Shown here one piece after another: positions 42,440-56,600 of a DNA stretch of 64,000 nt (positions are counted from its first letter, which is position 1; every line of letters starts with the position of its first letter). The position numbers and the translations under genes were made by a program. The stretch lies in assembly GCA_035041965.1 (NCBI GenBank), contig JAPYMA010000266.1:1-64000 (forward strand), in the 5' to 3' direction. The notes under the pieces were generated by a model that had not been told where the DNA came from, searched no databases, and saw only the letters and a program-made list of their open reading frames with translations. The stretch comes from Anisakis pegreffii (lineage: Eukaryota; Nematoda; Chromadorea; Rhabditida; Anisakidae).

Positions 42440-45400
42440 GAGTAAGTTTTTGAAATATTTTTTACATTTGTGGATCATTGTAGTACAACTGGTTTGGTGA
42501 TTACGGCTGGTGTCATAATGGCATAAACTAGAAGGAAATTGAGGAAGCGAATGAATGGTTCAGCATCTCACCCGGGCGAAATGCCGAGCAGTGAGTCCTG
42601 AAGAGTATTTCTGATGAACGTCTTTCAAAAACTTCCCTCAGTATTTGTCTTTTTTATTATATGATTGTCATCACTATTATATTATCATCATTATGGTGGT
42701 ATTGAAAGTCACCCTCGTTCGTCTTCGATAATAGTGTTCGGTGCGTCGAAAATGTCTGTGTATTCTTTTCCTCTTAACTGTTCACGATAGCTATCGGTTC
42801 ATGAAGTTTTGTTTGTTACTGTAAATAATCTGCTTAATTTTGATGTGGGTAATGTGGATATTTGAGAGTTGTTGTATAGAAATGTAATAATGAAAATAAT
42901 AAGCCTGGGTGCCAGTGATAATGATGATAATATTGTCGAGTAATTATGATAATTATGTTCGGATGTCATCCACTGAATAGAATTGGCGTAATGGCGACTA
43001 AATGACTGCTACTAATCGAGAGCGAAAGCGAGAGTGCGAGCTAGCTCGTTGTTAGTCGTCTGATATAAAAATGCACTTTTTGTTCAGAATAATAATGAAT
43101 GTATATTCGAGAATAAATGCGTGCATATGTGCAATATTCGTGTTGCACATGAAATGTGGTGGATTATAGAAGAGAAATTTCAGAAAGTTGTATTCTTTTA
43201 GCGACTTTGAATGTGTGAATGAACGATCGCCTGAGCTCATTTTCAGTTGAATACATTTTTCGAATGGTTCGCAACTATAATATAATCAAATAAATATTTC
43301 ACAGCTCCATCTCGCCGCTTTCATTTTCATCAATTTAACGCATATCACTTTGATGCGTTTCGTGTTTTGTGTTCTTTCTATTTTAACTATGAAATCAATG
43401 AAAATTTGGTGATAGAGAGTGTTACGCGTTTCAATCGTTTTATAGGGTTTCGATGAATTTCTAAACTTTTGATTATTTTCTTCTTGCAATATGCGTCGTT
43501 TTAATAGTGTTTTTTTATCGTTTATATTGAACGCTATTGTTGCGTTAATTTTAAAATGTTGTGGATGTGGTGAGAATGATGTGAAGTAACGCGGTGTAGT
43601 AGTAAGAGTTACTTTAGCTGATGAAATCAGCGTTTCAAAGATTGGTCAGTGAAGAGTGGTGGAGGTAATAGTGTTATTGTTAGTTTTAAGGTAGCCCAAA
43701 TAGCAATCATCGAACACGTCGTCATTTCATTAAACGATTATTGAGCACATCAGTGGTACCGTATTTATATTTGGCGTTTTAGGCGACATTCAATTAATGC
43801 TCCATGAATTTTGATTAGTCGCGACTAGCCAGCGTCCTTCATGAAACTTGACGAGTTCTGGTGATTGCGTTTTCGTTTATTTTCAGTGAATGACATTGTT
43901 CGTTGTTTATTCAGTTGTTTGTGAGCATCAACATTAGTACTGTATCAGTGAAGGTTTTATCGACTAATTTTTGGTGATACTCTTTTTACGGTACTATGAT
44001 CATTTCGAATTAGATCTGTTTTTTTATTTTGTCTTCAAAAGAAATGGTAACATCATAAGTGATATGGCCCATTTAGCAGCAAACCTTTTAAGCAAACGTC
44101 TCTTCTTCGGTGGATTGTGACCGGTTGATAGAGAGAAGATTTTTGGTGAAGGGAGCGTTAAAAAAAAGCATTTTTTTGCCATGATGTATACTCCCTCCAA
44201 CTGTAAATAGATTCAAATTCCATAGAAATAAAATATACTAAAATATATATCCATAAAATATACTAAAATTCAATCTTCAGATAATCGTTTTTGTTGTGTT
44301 TACTTTGAAAGATTTTCTGGGTCGAATTGGTTTAGAATGCTAATGGGAAATTCTTATTTGTGTACATATTCTCGATTATTTTCCTTCATCCGTCAGTTAT
44401 ATTCCGCATAAATTCCAGCAAATGCACATTTGGGTGCAGTTGCGCTCGAAAATGTAATCAAATTCATGTATTCTTACGTATATCGTTCTATTGAAATAGG
44501 AATATTTTCTAATTAAGTGATTATTTCTCGCAGATATACGCCAGCTGAATATTGGTATCGTATCCATAATTTAGTTAAGATATAATATTTTGTATCGTTG
44601 ATTGTTTATATGTCTCATTTGAAATCAAATTTGATTTTTGTGTTGAGCATTGAAACATTGAAACTGTATTGAGACGGATGAGTTCGTTGATGTAACTTAT
44701 TGATTAGTATTATTGATAAGTGTGTACTATTTAGTTTGTTACAGTTAATTAATTGTATATTTTGATAATATCTTCATTTTCAATTAGTGCCAGTTTTATC
44801 TGATTGAATCGTTGATCATCGGTTTATTTCAGTTTCCGATCATCATTTGATCATATGTACCTTACCTCCTCTAACTCATCAATAGCGCATCAATCATCTT
44901 GAATGACTAATCATCATTGCTAAAGTCGTCATCACTGTATTTTGCGTTGTACTTACCGGTTTTCCTATTCCGACCAATAACCTTAATTCGCTTTCCTTGC
45001 AACACGCGTATATCATTTATTTTATCTGTGTACGTATAGATCGGTACATCGGTAGTTTATATGCATCGGTGAGAAGTGGATAGTTTAGGTATTGTTTTAG
45101 CGTATTTGTTCTAGAATTGATCAGGTTGTTGGCGAATGCTTCATCCGAATAGCAGTTGGGCTAATACATCATTACTGTGATTTTAATTGATATTGATGGC
45201 TGTATCGTTGGTGATGACGACGGAACACGTTCTCTTACTTTCCCTCTAACTGAATCCTTTCAGTTTTCTTATTTTCATAAATTTTTAAGAAATATATGCT
45301 TATAAATACCTACTTATACCATGAAATATATTCATATAAATAACTACTTATCATTTTAATCAACTCATTTATAATCCATGAATGTTGCGCTATCAATATG

Positions 45401-46580
45401 CAATTCATTATGTTATGGAATTATTCAGTGAAATTGTTTTTATTTCACAAATATGCATCCAAATATCTCCACGATATGGTCGCTGTCATTGTGTTTGTTG
45501 GGCATGTTTATATTGCTCTTTTACTCTTTTACCCTTTTACTCGTCAAGCATTGAATTCAAACACCTTTTCATAAGCGCATTTTGGCGATAATCGGAGTGA
45601 GGTACGGCGATGAACGACGTTTGGACATGGACTCGTATCTACCGGGTGGATCTGCAGGTGATTCCTCAATATAAGCCTAAGCCAAAACCCAAATGCACTA
45701 GTTCATCTGCGTACCTCATTCTGAGTACCACCAATTGCATTTTTGTGTGTATGATTGCACTTTAACTATCAGTTTCATCTGTTTATTATAATTTTAATCG
45801 TGTGATTATTAATGAAATTATTGTTATTGTCATCACGGTTATTATTAATGTTTTTTATTAGTTCGCACACTTACCGTCGTCTTTCAATAATTGTCATCAG
45901 TGCATTCATACTTTCATATTCCTTCTTTCGATGTTGACAGGCATCTGTCTATTCATCCATTTCAAACGTTTTCATTGTTCGATCGTGGTCGTTTTGTGAG
46001 ACATTCGCTGACGATTCAGTGCAATAACGCATTTTGATGAGTTGGATGTAAAAATTGTTGCATGATTATCATAGAGAGGGTTTATAGTTATTGTATTTAT
46101 TGTAAGGATTTGATGAGGTTATTGTGTGAAGGTTACATTGCTGATTCGTCGTCATCAATAATGAATAAGCCTAATCGAATACGTACATACTTTCAATATG
46201 CGCATATCTTCATTTCCGCGATTTGTTTTGTGGTATTCTTTTTTGTTATTATCTCATTAGTTATTATTGCAAATGCTATTGTCATTATGATTGCCATCGC
46301 TGTTATGTGTTAAGAAACGTTTTGTTGGTTGTTTGCGTTTTGATTTTTTGAAATTTGTTTCATTCATTCGAACGAGTAAACGAAAGTGGTCATTGTCCTC
46401 GTTTGTATGGATCATTGTTCGAATGAATCATGATCATTTGCAATGTTTTTCATCGTGCATTCTCGAATTGTTACCGATTCTCGAGGCATTCGAAGAAGCA
46501 GCATCCTTTTCCTTCGCACTCTCTCTCTGTCGGTCTTTCTTTCTCGAGGACCGTTTATCGATTCATTTATTTTTATTTTC
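42440..46580. other. Gene-poor stretch with isolated coding-like scraps
   Basis: No complete gene was recognised. A short frame 42551-42590 (MNGSASHPGEMPS) ends at a strong GTGAGT donor. Around 45,600-45,740 a GC-richer patch is open on both strands. Neither has partners that splice in phase. The remainder is AT-rich with hydrophobic shadow frames. Confidence 0.4.
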
Positions 46581-46690
46581 AGAGTCAGCTTCTGCAGTGA
46601 GCATCGACACTCTCACACCGTACCACACCACATTGTATATCACATCAATTCGATCTATTCATTCAGTCCCATCCAACAATCCGAACGCAA

Positions 46691-46713
46691 CAAATAAATA
46701 AATAAATAAATAA
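46691..46713 (+). repeat. (AAAT)n microsatellite
   Basis: Five and a half AAAT units in the A/C-rich tract upstream of LIS1. Confidence 0.9.
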
Positions 46714-47060
46714 GTCAATCAATCTTCAGCGAAGACTACATCTACCGCTATCTTCAATCTATTACTAAATATATACAGAATAGAAATATTCATTCATCTG
46801 ATATATATCATCCTCAGAGAATTACACAGCACACACAACAAATACGACCGAAACAAATTCACCTAACATCGTTCTGTCTCAACGATACGACTCGAAATAC
46901 TCAAAAATTTGTCATCAGTAGTATATAGAAAGACGAAATAAATCTATCTATCTATATACAAGCATAGACAAATAACTAATCTAAATATAAACCAGACATC
47001 TGAACATATATATATTTATTCGCCATTAAATATATACATATAACAACACTATCAACCAGT

Positions 47061-47100
47061 CAGTCCATCCATCCTCCATCGATCCATCCATCCATCCAAA
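47061..47100 (+). repeat. Imperfect (CCAT)n repeat
   Basis: Two clusters of CCAT/ATCC units separated by a few bases, in the region upstream of LIS1. Confidence 0.8.
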
Positions 47101-47649
47101 CAACCACTAAAGCAAGCAAGCTGATATTGTGGTACGAGTAGAGCAACAGCAAACGAACAGCTACTGCTAGCGCACACAACGTCATTGTCGTTCTTGTTCT
47201 ATTCCGAACGATTTTACATTCCTTTCGGATTATTTCCACAAAGCAATCAGTCGGTCCTCCTCAGTTCATTCACTCGCTGCACTGTTGTTTCGTTCGTTGT
47301 TGTTTCATCATCATCATCAACTCATTGAGCACTCTCAATTCACACTTTGACTTGACGACACACATCAAACAATCTCTTTTCGCCTTATTTATTCAAATTT
47401 CTTTTCATTACAGAAGCGTTCTCGTTCGGTTGCTTTTGCTTATTGCTGTTGTTAATATTACTGTTGTTTGTGGTCATCGTAGTGATTGGTCGTGATTGTG
47501 ATCGCATTCTCGATTCAGCGATTGATTCCGTATTCGATTGGTAGATAGATACATAGATATTTTGTGTTCGATTGATTTCGACTTATATTTTATTTGATAT
47601 ATTTTCTACGATTCTATATTGTTCTATTATTAAGCCTGGGGCACCGACA

Positions 47650-50600
47650 ATGAAAATGAACTTATCCGACAGACAACGAGACGAATTGTTAGTTTTAAAA
47701 ATTTTTTTTGATGTTTGTTTTATTCATTGATTTCATTATTGTTGTTTTTTTTGGTTTTCATCTTTGTAAATTCAATTGAAGGCGTCTTCAACTTATCACC
47801 TTTGTAAATTCAGTTGAAGGAGTTTTCTGTTCTGTTTTTACGAGGACAAAGTGTTAGATTAGAGGGGCCTTTCAGGACCAGCTATACGTCACATCTTTTT
47901 GATTTCGTTGAGCAGATAAAGAATTTACTTTCAAAATTTGCAAACAATATAGCGAATTACAAGGGAATTACAAGCGCAGAAACGGTCATGCGTTTATAAT
48001 TGCGGTTTTCAAGCGGATTCGCGTATCATTCTAACGCCAACTTCTTTGCTGACCATAACGCGTCATAGAGGCATCCAAATTGGCACAGCCGTTTCCGCTC
48101 ATGGTTCTCTATCGCTGTGCACTCCGCAAGTTTTAAGAACAGATTCTCAACTAGCTGACCGAAATTAACAAAATGATGTGTACGGACGGCTCTTACCGAA
48201 ATTCCGTGATAACTTTACACTCGTTCCTTGTGTGTACGTCGTACGACAGTCTTGATTAATATTATGAGTCTTCAGTGAAATCTGCTTTACCTCGCGATCG
48301 TTTCAAGATTATTTTCTTCTCACGATCAGATTATTTTTGAAATGATTGATTATTTACTGAATGATACACGATTTTTGAAAATGATTTAATTCATCGGGTG
48401 GCTTTATTTTATCACGCCTATGACATACATCTTGGTTGTAAAAGTAGACATTGGGGAATCTGTGGATATTTTTGATTGGATAATTCAAAGTTATTGTTGA
48501 GATTTGCTGAATTAGTGGGATGGATGGGTGGCTGCGTATGCAAATATCTATGGATGAACGAGTTTTTTTGTCAGATTGGTGTGGTTTGCGTTGATATTTA
48601 TTATTGTGTTGTATATAGTCCGAGAATTGGAATTTTTTAGTCTAAGAGCAATATACCCTTTTTTAGAGTTGAGTTCATCACTCTTATAGTGAAACGTCAA
48701 CAAACAAATGTCATTTCGACAGGTCATTAGCACAATTTTGAAATGAAATAATAACAATAATGAAGGTAATTTTGAATGTGTTCATACGTTTCGGATATTG
48801 AAATACTGAGAAGCGGTGGAAGGAAATAGGAGGGAGATTAGAAGCGATAGGAAAACATGAATGACATTTTCAATCAATGATTTCGAAATTTTTGAAGGTG
48901 ATTCATTATTTATTTAATTTCGTGATGTATGAGGGCATGTGTTATTTATGTGGAACAGATGTTATGTGTGTGTGCAAATTTTGAGTGGTTACGATCGAAA
49001 CATTGTTTAAAGCAACATTGAATTATTGAACGCTTATTGCGATTGTTGTTGTTGTTAAGAGAGTAATATATCAGCATTTGATTGGTAAAGATGATGGGTT
49101 CTTGCTGAACGAGTAAACATACTTTTATGAGATGATATCAGTGCTAATGCAATTGTTTTATTTTTATTAGCTAGAAAAAAGTCATAAACTCCTGCCACTG
49201 TAAAGATTAGACGCAAGCGCAATTGCGAAACCGAGTTAGGTGACAAAAAATTTCCAAAGACAATATTTTTTCATTCATCATTTTTTCAGTTAATGAGAAG
49301 TCAATCAATCTTATGCAAACGTTCATTTCGCTATTTATTTCGACGATTTGAATCACTCAAATCTGCTAATAGTTTATATTCATCTATCTGTAGATTTATT
49401 TGTTTTTTTCAATGCATTTTCTGTTCGGTGCTTTAGAAAATGATATTTTTATTTTACTTTTGACAAAGTTCTTTTATGAGTTTTCATCGGATTCATTTTA
49501 CTGTTCCAGTTGAATTCGTAAGCAATTATTCATAGGAAAGTGAATGATTTTTCACAGAAGATTAATTATTTTTTGTTCTCTTATGTAATTTGAACTAATA
49601 AATGCATAGAATATGAGAAGCATAAGGAAATATGATCGCAATCTTCATGTCTTCATGAAATATATTCTTATCACATCGATCAACTAAATTTATTCACGAT
49701 TTGTTTTATGTACTGTAAGGATTTGTTGACACTCGCCTATGCAGAAAGAATCAGTGATGTCTGAAGAGGGACACACGTACTCAAATGTTGTAATTTAAAT
49801 ATTTGTGCTGTGTATGTTTGTAATGTGATAGGATAGTATTACATTCGTTTATGCATTTACACTTGTAATCGAATATATGCCCTCTTCCCATTTCTAATTA
49901 GTTTTACTGTCGTATTTATATCATTTTTGGCGATTCGAAGATTCTGCTAACGCATTATTCGTGGTTGAATATTCGAAGTAACAGAAAGTTATTTTTGCGA
50001 TATTTTTGCACAACGACGGAGTTTTTCGTTGTTTTTTTTTCCTTGGGGGCAGGGAGAAATCATTCTCATAGAGACAGAGTTCTCAAGTAAACTATAATTT
50101 TTGCGAAAGAGAATTCTCAGTTCTACCATTCCTAGCCAAGATAGTGAGGGCGAACCCGAGGAAGCAAGCGTATTTGCCTCCACCACTCAAGAGTTGATAT
50201 CTCGGATTGGGCAAGCAAACTTATAGAGACAATCCCTCGGAACAAATACACCGGCATTGCTGAAGTATATTGATTTTTATTGATGACATACCACAAAATG
50301 AAACCACAACAGTTTATTAATATTTGTTTATTCATCCGTTTTTCAGCTAATAATACAAGAAAAATTGTAATAAATGAATCAGCAAACAAAAACTCCGTAC
50401 GTTCTCTGTGCCGTTTCTAACCGCAGTCCCATCGACTCCCGCATTGCACAATCCCTCTACCCCTTAATGCAATTCCCGCTCGCAAATTTTCTCTCCCTCT
50501 CCCTTCCCTTTGAAAAGCTGAACTCCTGTAATCGATCTCAGAACGAATTGTTGGAGAAGCAAATAGCAGTGACCTAAAGCAGATTAAAAGGTCTGCATTT

Positions 50601-53600
50601 CTTACACCAGTTATTCCTCGCGGAGATCCTACAGTCATAGGAACAGGGAGAAAATGTCCTCTTTTTGTCTGCATACTTGCAGGCATGGGGTCCCCATTCT
50701 AATCCATAACCGTTATTTCACCATCGTTATTAGTTTTTCTTCCCAGTTCAAGCAGTAATTGGTTTGCTGATCGCGAAAGCATTTTCTTTTTTGAAATTAA
50801 AAAACTGTATTCCTTTTCGCAACTGCTCTCTGTGTTGCTTAAGAACTTTGATGCGTAAGTTTTTTAAAGGATTGACAGTTCCGACGCCGCGTTTTCAAAA
50901 TTTTCGATTCCGACTGCAGTCTCGCGTTTTTTGAAATTTCGGCTCCATGTTCAGCTGCGCGCATTTTTGAAGTTCCGCTCCGGTGTGAACTCCATATCTT
51001 TCAGATTTTGCTGCGCGTTTTCAAAATTTTGGACCCAACTCTAGCTGCTGTTCTGCAGTTTTTGAAATTCTGCGTTCTAGCTCCGCATTTATCGTCACTT
51101 CGGTTTCGATTCCAGCACTGAGGTCTCAACTTTGGTACCGAATTTTGCTCTAATATATTGTTTGAAGGATCCAAGAAATTTTTCCAGACTCCGGAGTTTA
51201 GGCATCACTGCTGAGTAAGATTTCTTTAATTTTGGAACTATAGGAGTTTTAAGTTGAGAAATAAGGTAAGCTTCATAACTTATCAATCTAAAGTGGGATG
51301 TTCAAGAGTGATTCTTTCTTATTTTATACTCTACAGGATGAATAGAATTTGATTGACTATATTTTAGGTAATATGTAAAAGCTGATTTAATAGAGAGCTT
51401 GGAGGGTGCGCGAATGAATATGTAAAAGAACTCGTGATATACATAAGCATGTATGCAATAAATGAAAAATTGGATTTTGTTCGAAGACAAATTTAGATAT
51501 CTGAGCATTCATTGAGTGTATTGAGGTGCACTCTTAAATGCTATCATAAATAACATTAGGTGTTTTGAAAAGGTAAATTTTAAACCGCAAAACGAGAATG
51601 ATTATCTAATTAAAATGATTAATGTAATTCTAATGTGATATTTCGCGTTATCTGGTTCGTATTGATGCGATGTACGTCAATGGGTAATTATGGTTTGTTA
51701 TGATTTGATAGCGATCTAGGTTTTGATTTTGATCCGTAGATAAGCAATTGTTATTGTGTGAGTATTGATGTAGCGATGAGGCAGCGTGAAGGGACAGCCG
51801 TTTAGTGTGTTTTTAATCAAATCATATGTTTTGCGATTCATCGACAAAAGTGTTTTTATGATAAAATTGATGTTGGATTATTGATTAAATAGTGACGGGT
51901 ATTGTTCAGCGTAGTGCTGCTCTCTACATTTCATCAGCAAATACTCAGTGCCACCCTTCATATTCTACAATCTCCTGTTTTTATCCATGTCATCATCCAG
52001 CTATGCAGTCTGTTAGAGACGAACAATTTCATTCGTGTCGTCGATAGCGTCATGCTTGATGTGCTCGAGGGGAATTGAGAGGAAAATCAATAATTAGGGA
52101 GGTGTGCTCGGAAAGAAAACAGTGAAAAATTCTATGCAATTGACATGTTTTAATTGAATTCGCATACATTGAAGTGAATCTTGCTTTTAGTGCAGATTGA
52201 AGCGCACGTAATGTTTTTGCGCATTTACATATTGCACTGAAAAATGAGACTGACTCATCCGACTGCTATTAAAGAATGAGTAGATTTGATATGTGAAGTG
52301 ATTGTGAAATTGTTTAAACTTACTGACTAGAAACATTAGAAACATTAGACAACACCTAGTGATTTTCGATGAATGGATGCAATGAAACGCTCTTTATGAG
52401 TTCAGTTTAAGGGTCTTAAAGGTTTTGGATTGTTCATTGCCTTTAGGCTTTTAGAAACAAAATGAATGGATTCTTAATGGTGTGCATGTGTGTGTGTGTG
52501 TGTTTGAAGTGTGGGTTGACTGTGCGTTGAAACTGAATTAGTTAAATAAATTGATATCGATCGAGCAGTGAAGCTGATGAACTGAAAGCGGCTAACATTC
52601 AGTTGGCATTTAGTGTCAGAAAAAGAGATGAGATGGGAGTGCAATTTGATTTGCAGATGCGCTCACGATGTCGAGCGCAAAAATGTTGTCAAAACCACGA
52701 TATTGAACGACTACAGGGTTGAGCGTGAAAATTTTGAACAGGCTCAATGTCGAAAATCTAACCAATACAAGAATATTACTCAAGTATTATGAGAAATTTA
52801 TAGGCTGGCAAGAAACGGTGATAACTTTAGAAAATCGTGCGAGAACATTCAAACGAAACAAATTCTAAGAAATTTGCATCGTTGAAATGCATACGACTCG
52901 ACGTGTAACTGTTGTAATCGAAAACAGTCTCCGTGATCGTGTTCCATGCATGCTTCCACCCATTTTCGCCGTGGTCTTGTGTTTCATAATGTTATCGCTG
53001 TTGCTTCATCATTCGTCATCACTCGCCTGCGGTTTCGTCGTTCGTTTACGATCGTTTTGAAAAATGATCGAGATTTTGCAAACGCAAATTGTGATGATGA
53101 TGCACAAAGCATTTCTGTTATACTGCAAAGAAACTTCACAAAATCCACTGATTAATTACGAAGAGAGTTGGTTCACCTGATCACATTTATATCAATATTC
53201 TTTCGATTGACATCCGTTTCAATCGAATAAATCAAACATGAGGAATCGAGCAGAAATCATTTCATCGTTGCCTTTTTTTTCACATACTGTTTATGTTCTC
53301 ATTCAAACATAACCAGTTTTGGATTTGGTGATGCCATTAACGTTATTTATCACACTATGTAATTTATGAATATTTACTAAAGCAAAATTTACACATGATC
53401 TGACGCTGATAACGAGCATGAAATTCATACGTTCTTAAATTTTTCCGTATGATGCATTGAAAAAATAACCAATGAAGAGATGCATTGATGCTACAATGGA
53501 ATTAAGTAAATCTTTCGGTTGGGTTGCTTCTCATTTCATTTACACAGCTACTCTTCCTAATCTAATCTGGATTCGTAACTGCTTGTTCCGGTTTCTGTTT

Positions 53601-56600
53601 TGTAAAAAAAATGCAACAAAATGACGAATCATTAGGATGCAAGACGCAAGTGTTTTTAAGTGTTTTCATGTAGAACATTTCTGTTTCCGTCTGTGACTAA
53701 TCTCGTCGTCTTGCATCAACTCTTACAGCAAACATAACAGAAGCGTTTCATTTCATTCACATGATATTTGAAGCAACCATTAAGTTTACTCGTATTGTTG
53801 AAACCTCTTTGGTTGGGTGAGAGAGCGAGACAACGTGACAGCAATCATTATCGTGTTGTAGACTATTCGAAAATCAATGACTATTTTTGGAATTTGTTGT
53901 CTTTCTCCTACATAATGAAAATGCACGGCGTAACGCATAACAAGAAAATGAAACCGAAAGCGTCCAAAAATCATAATCCATTCACATAACCTGTGATTTA
54001 TCAAAGAAAGCGATGTTAGGATTGTATTACTTTTTGATGTTCTATCTTTTGACTGTTGGATGCACTGCATGCGGCACCTTCTCGATTCGATAGTTTGGTT
54101 CGGATTCAGCAATTGACATTTAGCGTTTGACATTTTTAGTTCATCCCTTCAGATTCGTTAAAATTTTTTGAATAACGCCGTTCATTCATGCAAATTTCAT
54201 TTTAATTTATTCAATATTGCCCGAATTTTATTTGCATTATGTAGGATGTGCATAAAATGCTTTTACGTATTCCAATAGATAGACAGATATTCATCGTAAT
54301 AAGTGAGACTGCTGGAAGGGTTGATAGAAAATTAATTTTGTAGAAATATTAGTTTTTTCGTGATTTTTATTAGTGGTTCTGTGAAAGGAATCGCCAGTCG
54401 TGAATTCATCAAATGACTGTATTAGATCAGAAAAAATTGATAAATGAGGAGAACCTGGCATTATTAGAAAGAAATCCTAATGCAAAAGATGTTATATTGT
54501 TACATTATTTGCTTCTCACCTAGATAAGAGTGTCATCAAATATGTGATATTTATAGCAAAGTTGATTTCAAAGAAGTAACGTTATTTACTTCAAATTATT
54601 ACAGTTAGACTTTGAAATCCAAATTACAGTTAGTTGCCACTGCGTTAGTTCATTAGTGTGTGATACTTGAAATATAATCGGTGAATGAAATTCATTGTAT
54701 GGATTTTTTTTTGTTTGAGACGTAAAAAGTACGCATATTTGAATAAATTATTGGAATTACGTCATACTCCTCCAATAATCTCAATCAGCTTACGGTTGTT
54801 TTGCATAGATGAAGGACGTCGATAATGAATGAGCATATCTCACTAAACACTTCAAAATCAGAGTGATAAACCTCAGCTTAGATCAGAATTGAGCATCTGC
54901 GCTGAGGTCGCGATCTGAATTTCAGTGGCGCTCATTTGGTTATTATCAACTCTTTACCATATGAATCAGTCCACTTTTGGTGATAGTGTGTTGAAATAGT
55001 TCAATATTACCTGATATTATGGATGGATGTGTCTAATTTTATGCCTTTATTTATTCCCGTTCTCTTTTTTTTTGTTGAAATATTCAACTATTTATCCGAT
55101 CTATTTACCAGCTTCATCAGTTTCGGTGATTATTTCAGAAATCGTGCAGTTGCCGATTATTTATTTTCACATGGATATAAGGAAACGCTTGAGACATTCC
55201 GACGAGAAGCTGACTTGGTTTGTTGAATTGTTCACTTATTTTGCATTAAAATTATTCAGTGCGTTTGTTTATGTTGTGTATTGAACTTATTTTCTCTTTC
55301 CTGCTGATTCAAATTTTCATATAAAGAACATATGATAATATGTAGGACAAGCAATTATCTTATTCATATCACGAATTATTTTCCTGCTGATACAGCGAAT
55401 TCAGTTCTTTTTTTATTTAATTTCATTGTTCAACTCTCAAGCAGTTTTGATAAACTGCTTTTCTGATGATGTATGGGATCAGTAAATAATTGAATGCTTA
55501 AGTAAAGTTTTTATGCATTGTTTAATGTATATGTTATTAGCATTGCGGGTACATATGAAAGAAAGATCAGAAAAGAAGTGAAATGTAGAAGTGAGAAGTA
55601 CTAATGTATGTCATGTAGTTGGAAAGATGAGCATGCATAGAATAGGATATGATACTGATGGATGTTACTTGATTAGAGCGATATGTTGTTGGGTTGTGGG
55701 TTATGAATATGGCAAAATAGAATGATGTTTTGAATGAGGGATGAGCGAAGAATTTAATTAGAAGAAGCGCATTGGATTAGCATTGGTCGTTTGTTTCGTT
55801 GCCGTATAACGAACAACCCATCATCTGCTGCGTTCTTTCGTTCTGTTGTCTTAGTCGAATGCATTTTGTTTATCATCATCGGAATGACATCATATTGGAT
55901 TTCGTATTGTCTCGTCTGTTGTTGATAGCTGATTAATGAGCGTATTTCTTATCGATTGTTGACTGTGTTTACGAGGGAGCTTATTTTTTCGAAATGATTC
56001 CGAATTTATGTTGTTTTTGATTGGTTGAAATTTTTTTTATTACTTCAGGGAGCGCAATTTCTGATAAGATCTTCTTTATTCTCTCTGAGTTTTTGATTTA
56101 TGAGACTGCATGACTTGTCTCAATCAGAGTTTTTGTCGCTGATGTGTCGTTAGAATGAAACTGAAATTCATCAAATGGTTATTGAGCATTGGTCCTAAGT
56201 TTTACAAAAAAATCTTTATTCGACTTGAAAGGATTGATAATGAAAGGAACTGCTCAATGCATCAGAAACAAATCGGAAAATAAAAAATAGAACGCCATAA
56301 AATCCAAAAAATCTAAATAATAATGCATTGGAATCATGTAATTAAAATAGCTTGAAACAATTGATTCTTCTTTATGTCATTAAAACGTTCGTTTGTTGTT
56401 ATAGTTTTATTGAGTTTTGTTTGATTGTTTCTTTTTCATTTGTTATTGGTTGGTGTCGCAACTAAAGGAGGATGGAAGCATACGGATTGTTCGTAAATAC
56501 CATGGATTATCGAGTGAAAATATCTTCTGAATAATGTCATAAATGTCGTCAACGGATAATATTAATGCCAATCTTTTAACCTAGCGCTGCTTTTATTTTC

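Larger units (their letters stand above)
46582..47634 (+). promoter_or_regulatory. Probable LIS1 promoter / 5' non-coding exon region
   Basis: A good acceptor (TTTATTTTTATTTTCAG) ends at 46581, and about 530 bp after it (to near 47,110) is unusually rich in A and C on the plus strand with few G. It contains an (AAAT)n microsatellite and clusters of ATCC repeats at 47,061-47,100. A second acceptor-like TATTATTAAG ends at 47634, 15 nt before the LIS1 ATG. The tract may be a 5' non-coding exon or outron of LIS1; no protein frame spans it. Confidence 0.4.
47688..55138 (+). other. LIS1 intron 1, 7.4 kb
   Basis: Separates the first 13 codons from the rest of LisH. It is mostly AT-rich, with three GC-richer islands listed separately (about 47,810-48,250, 50,400-51,100) and a TG microsatellite. 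Large first introns often carry enhancers or promoters; nothing here proves that. Confidence 0.7.

Noticed and set aside
46291..46701. 136-codon plus-strand open frame upstream of LIS1
   Set aside because: A strong splice acceptor cuts through it at 46,581, a second frame overlaps it, and composition is Ser/Phe-rich without motifs.
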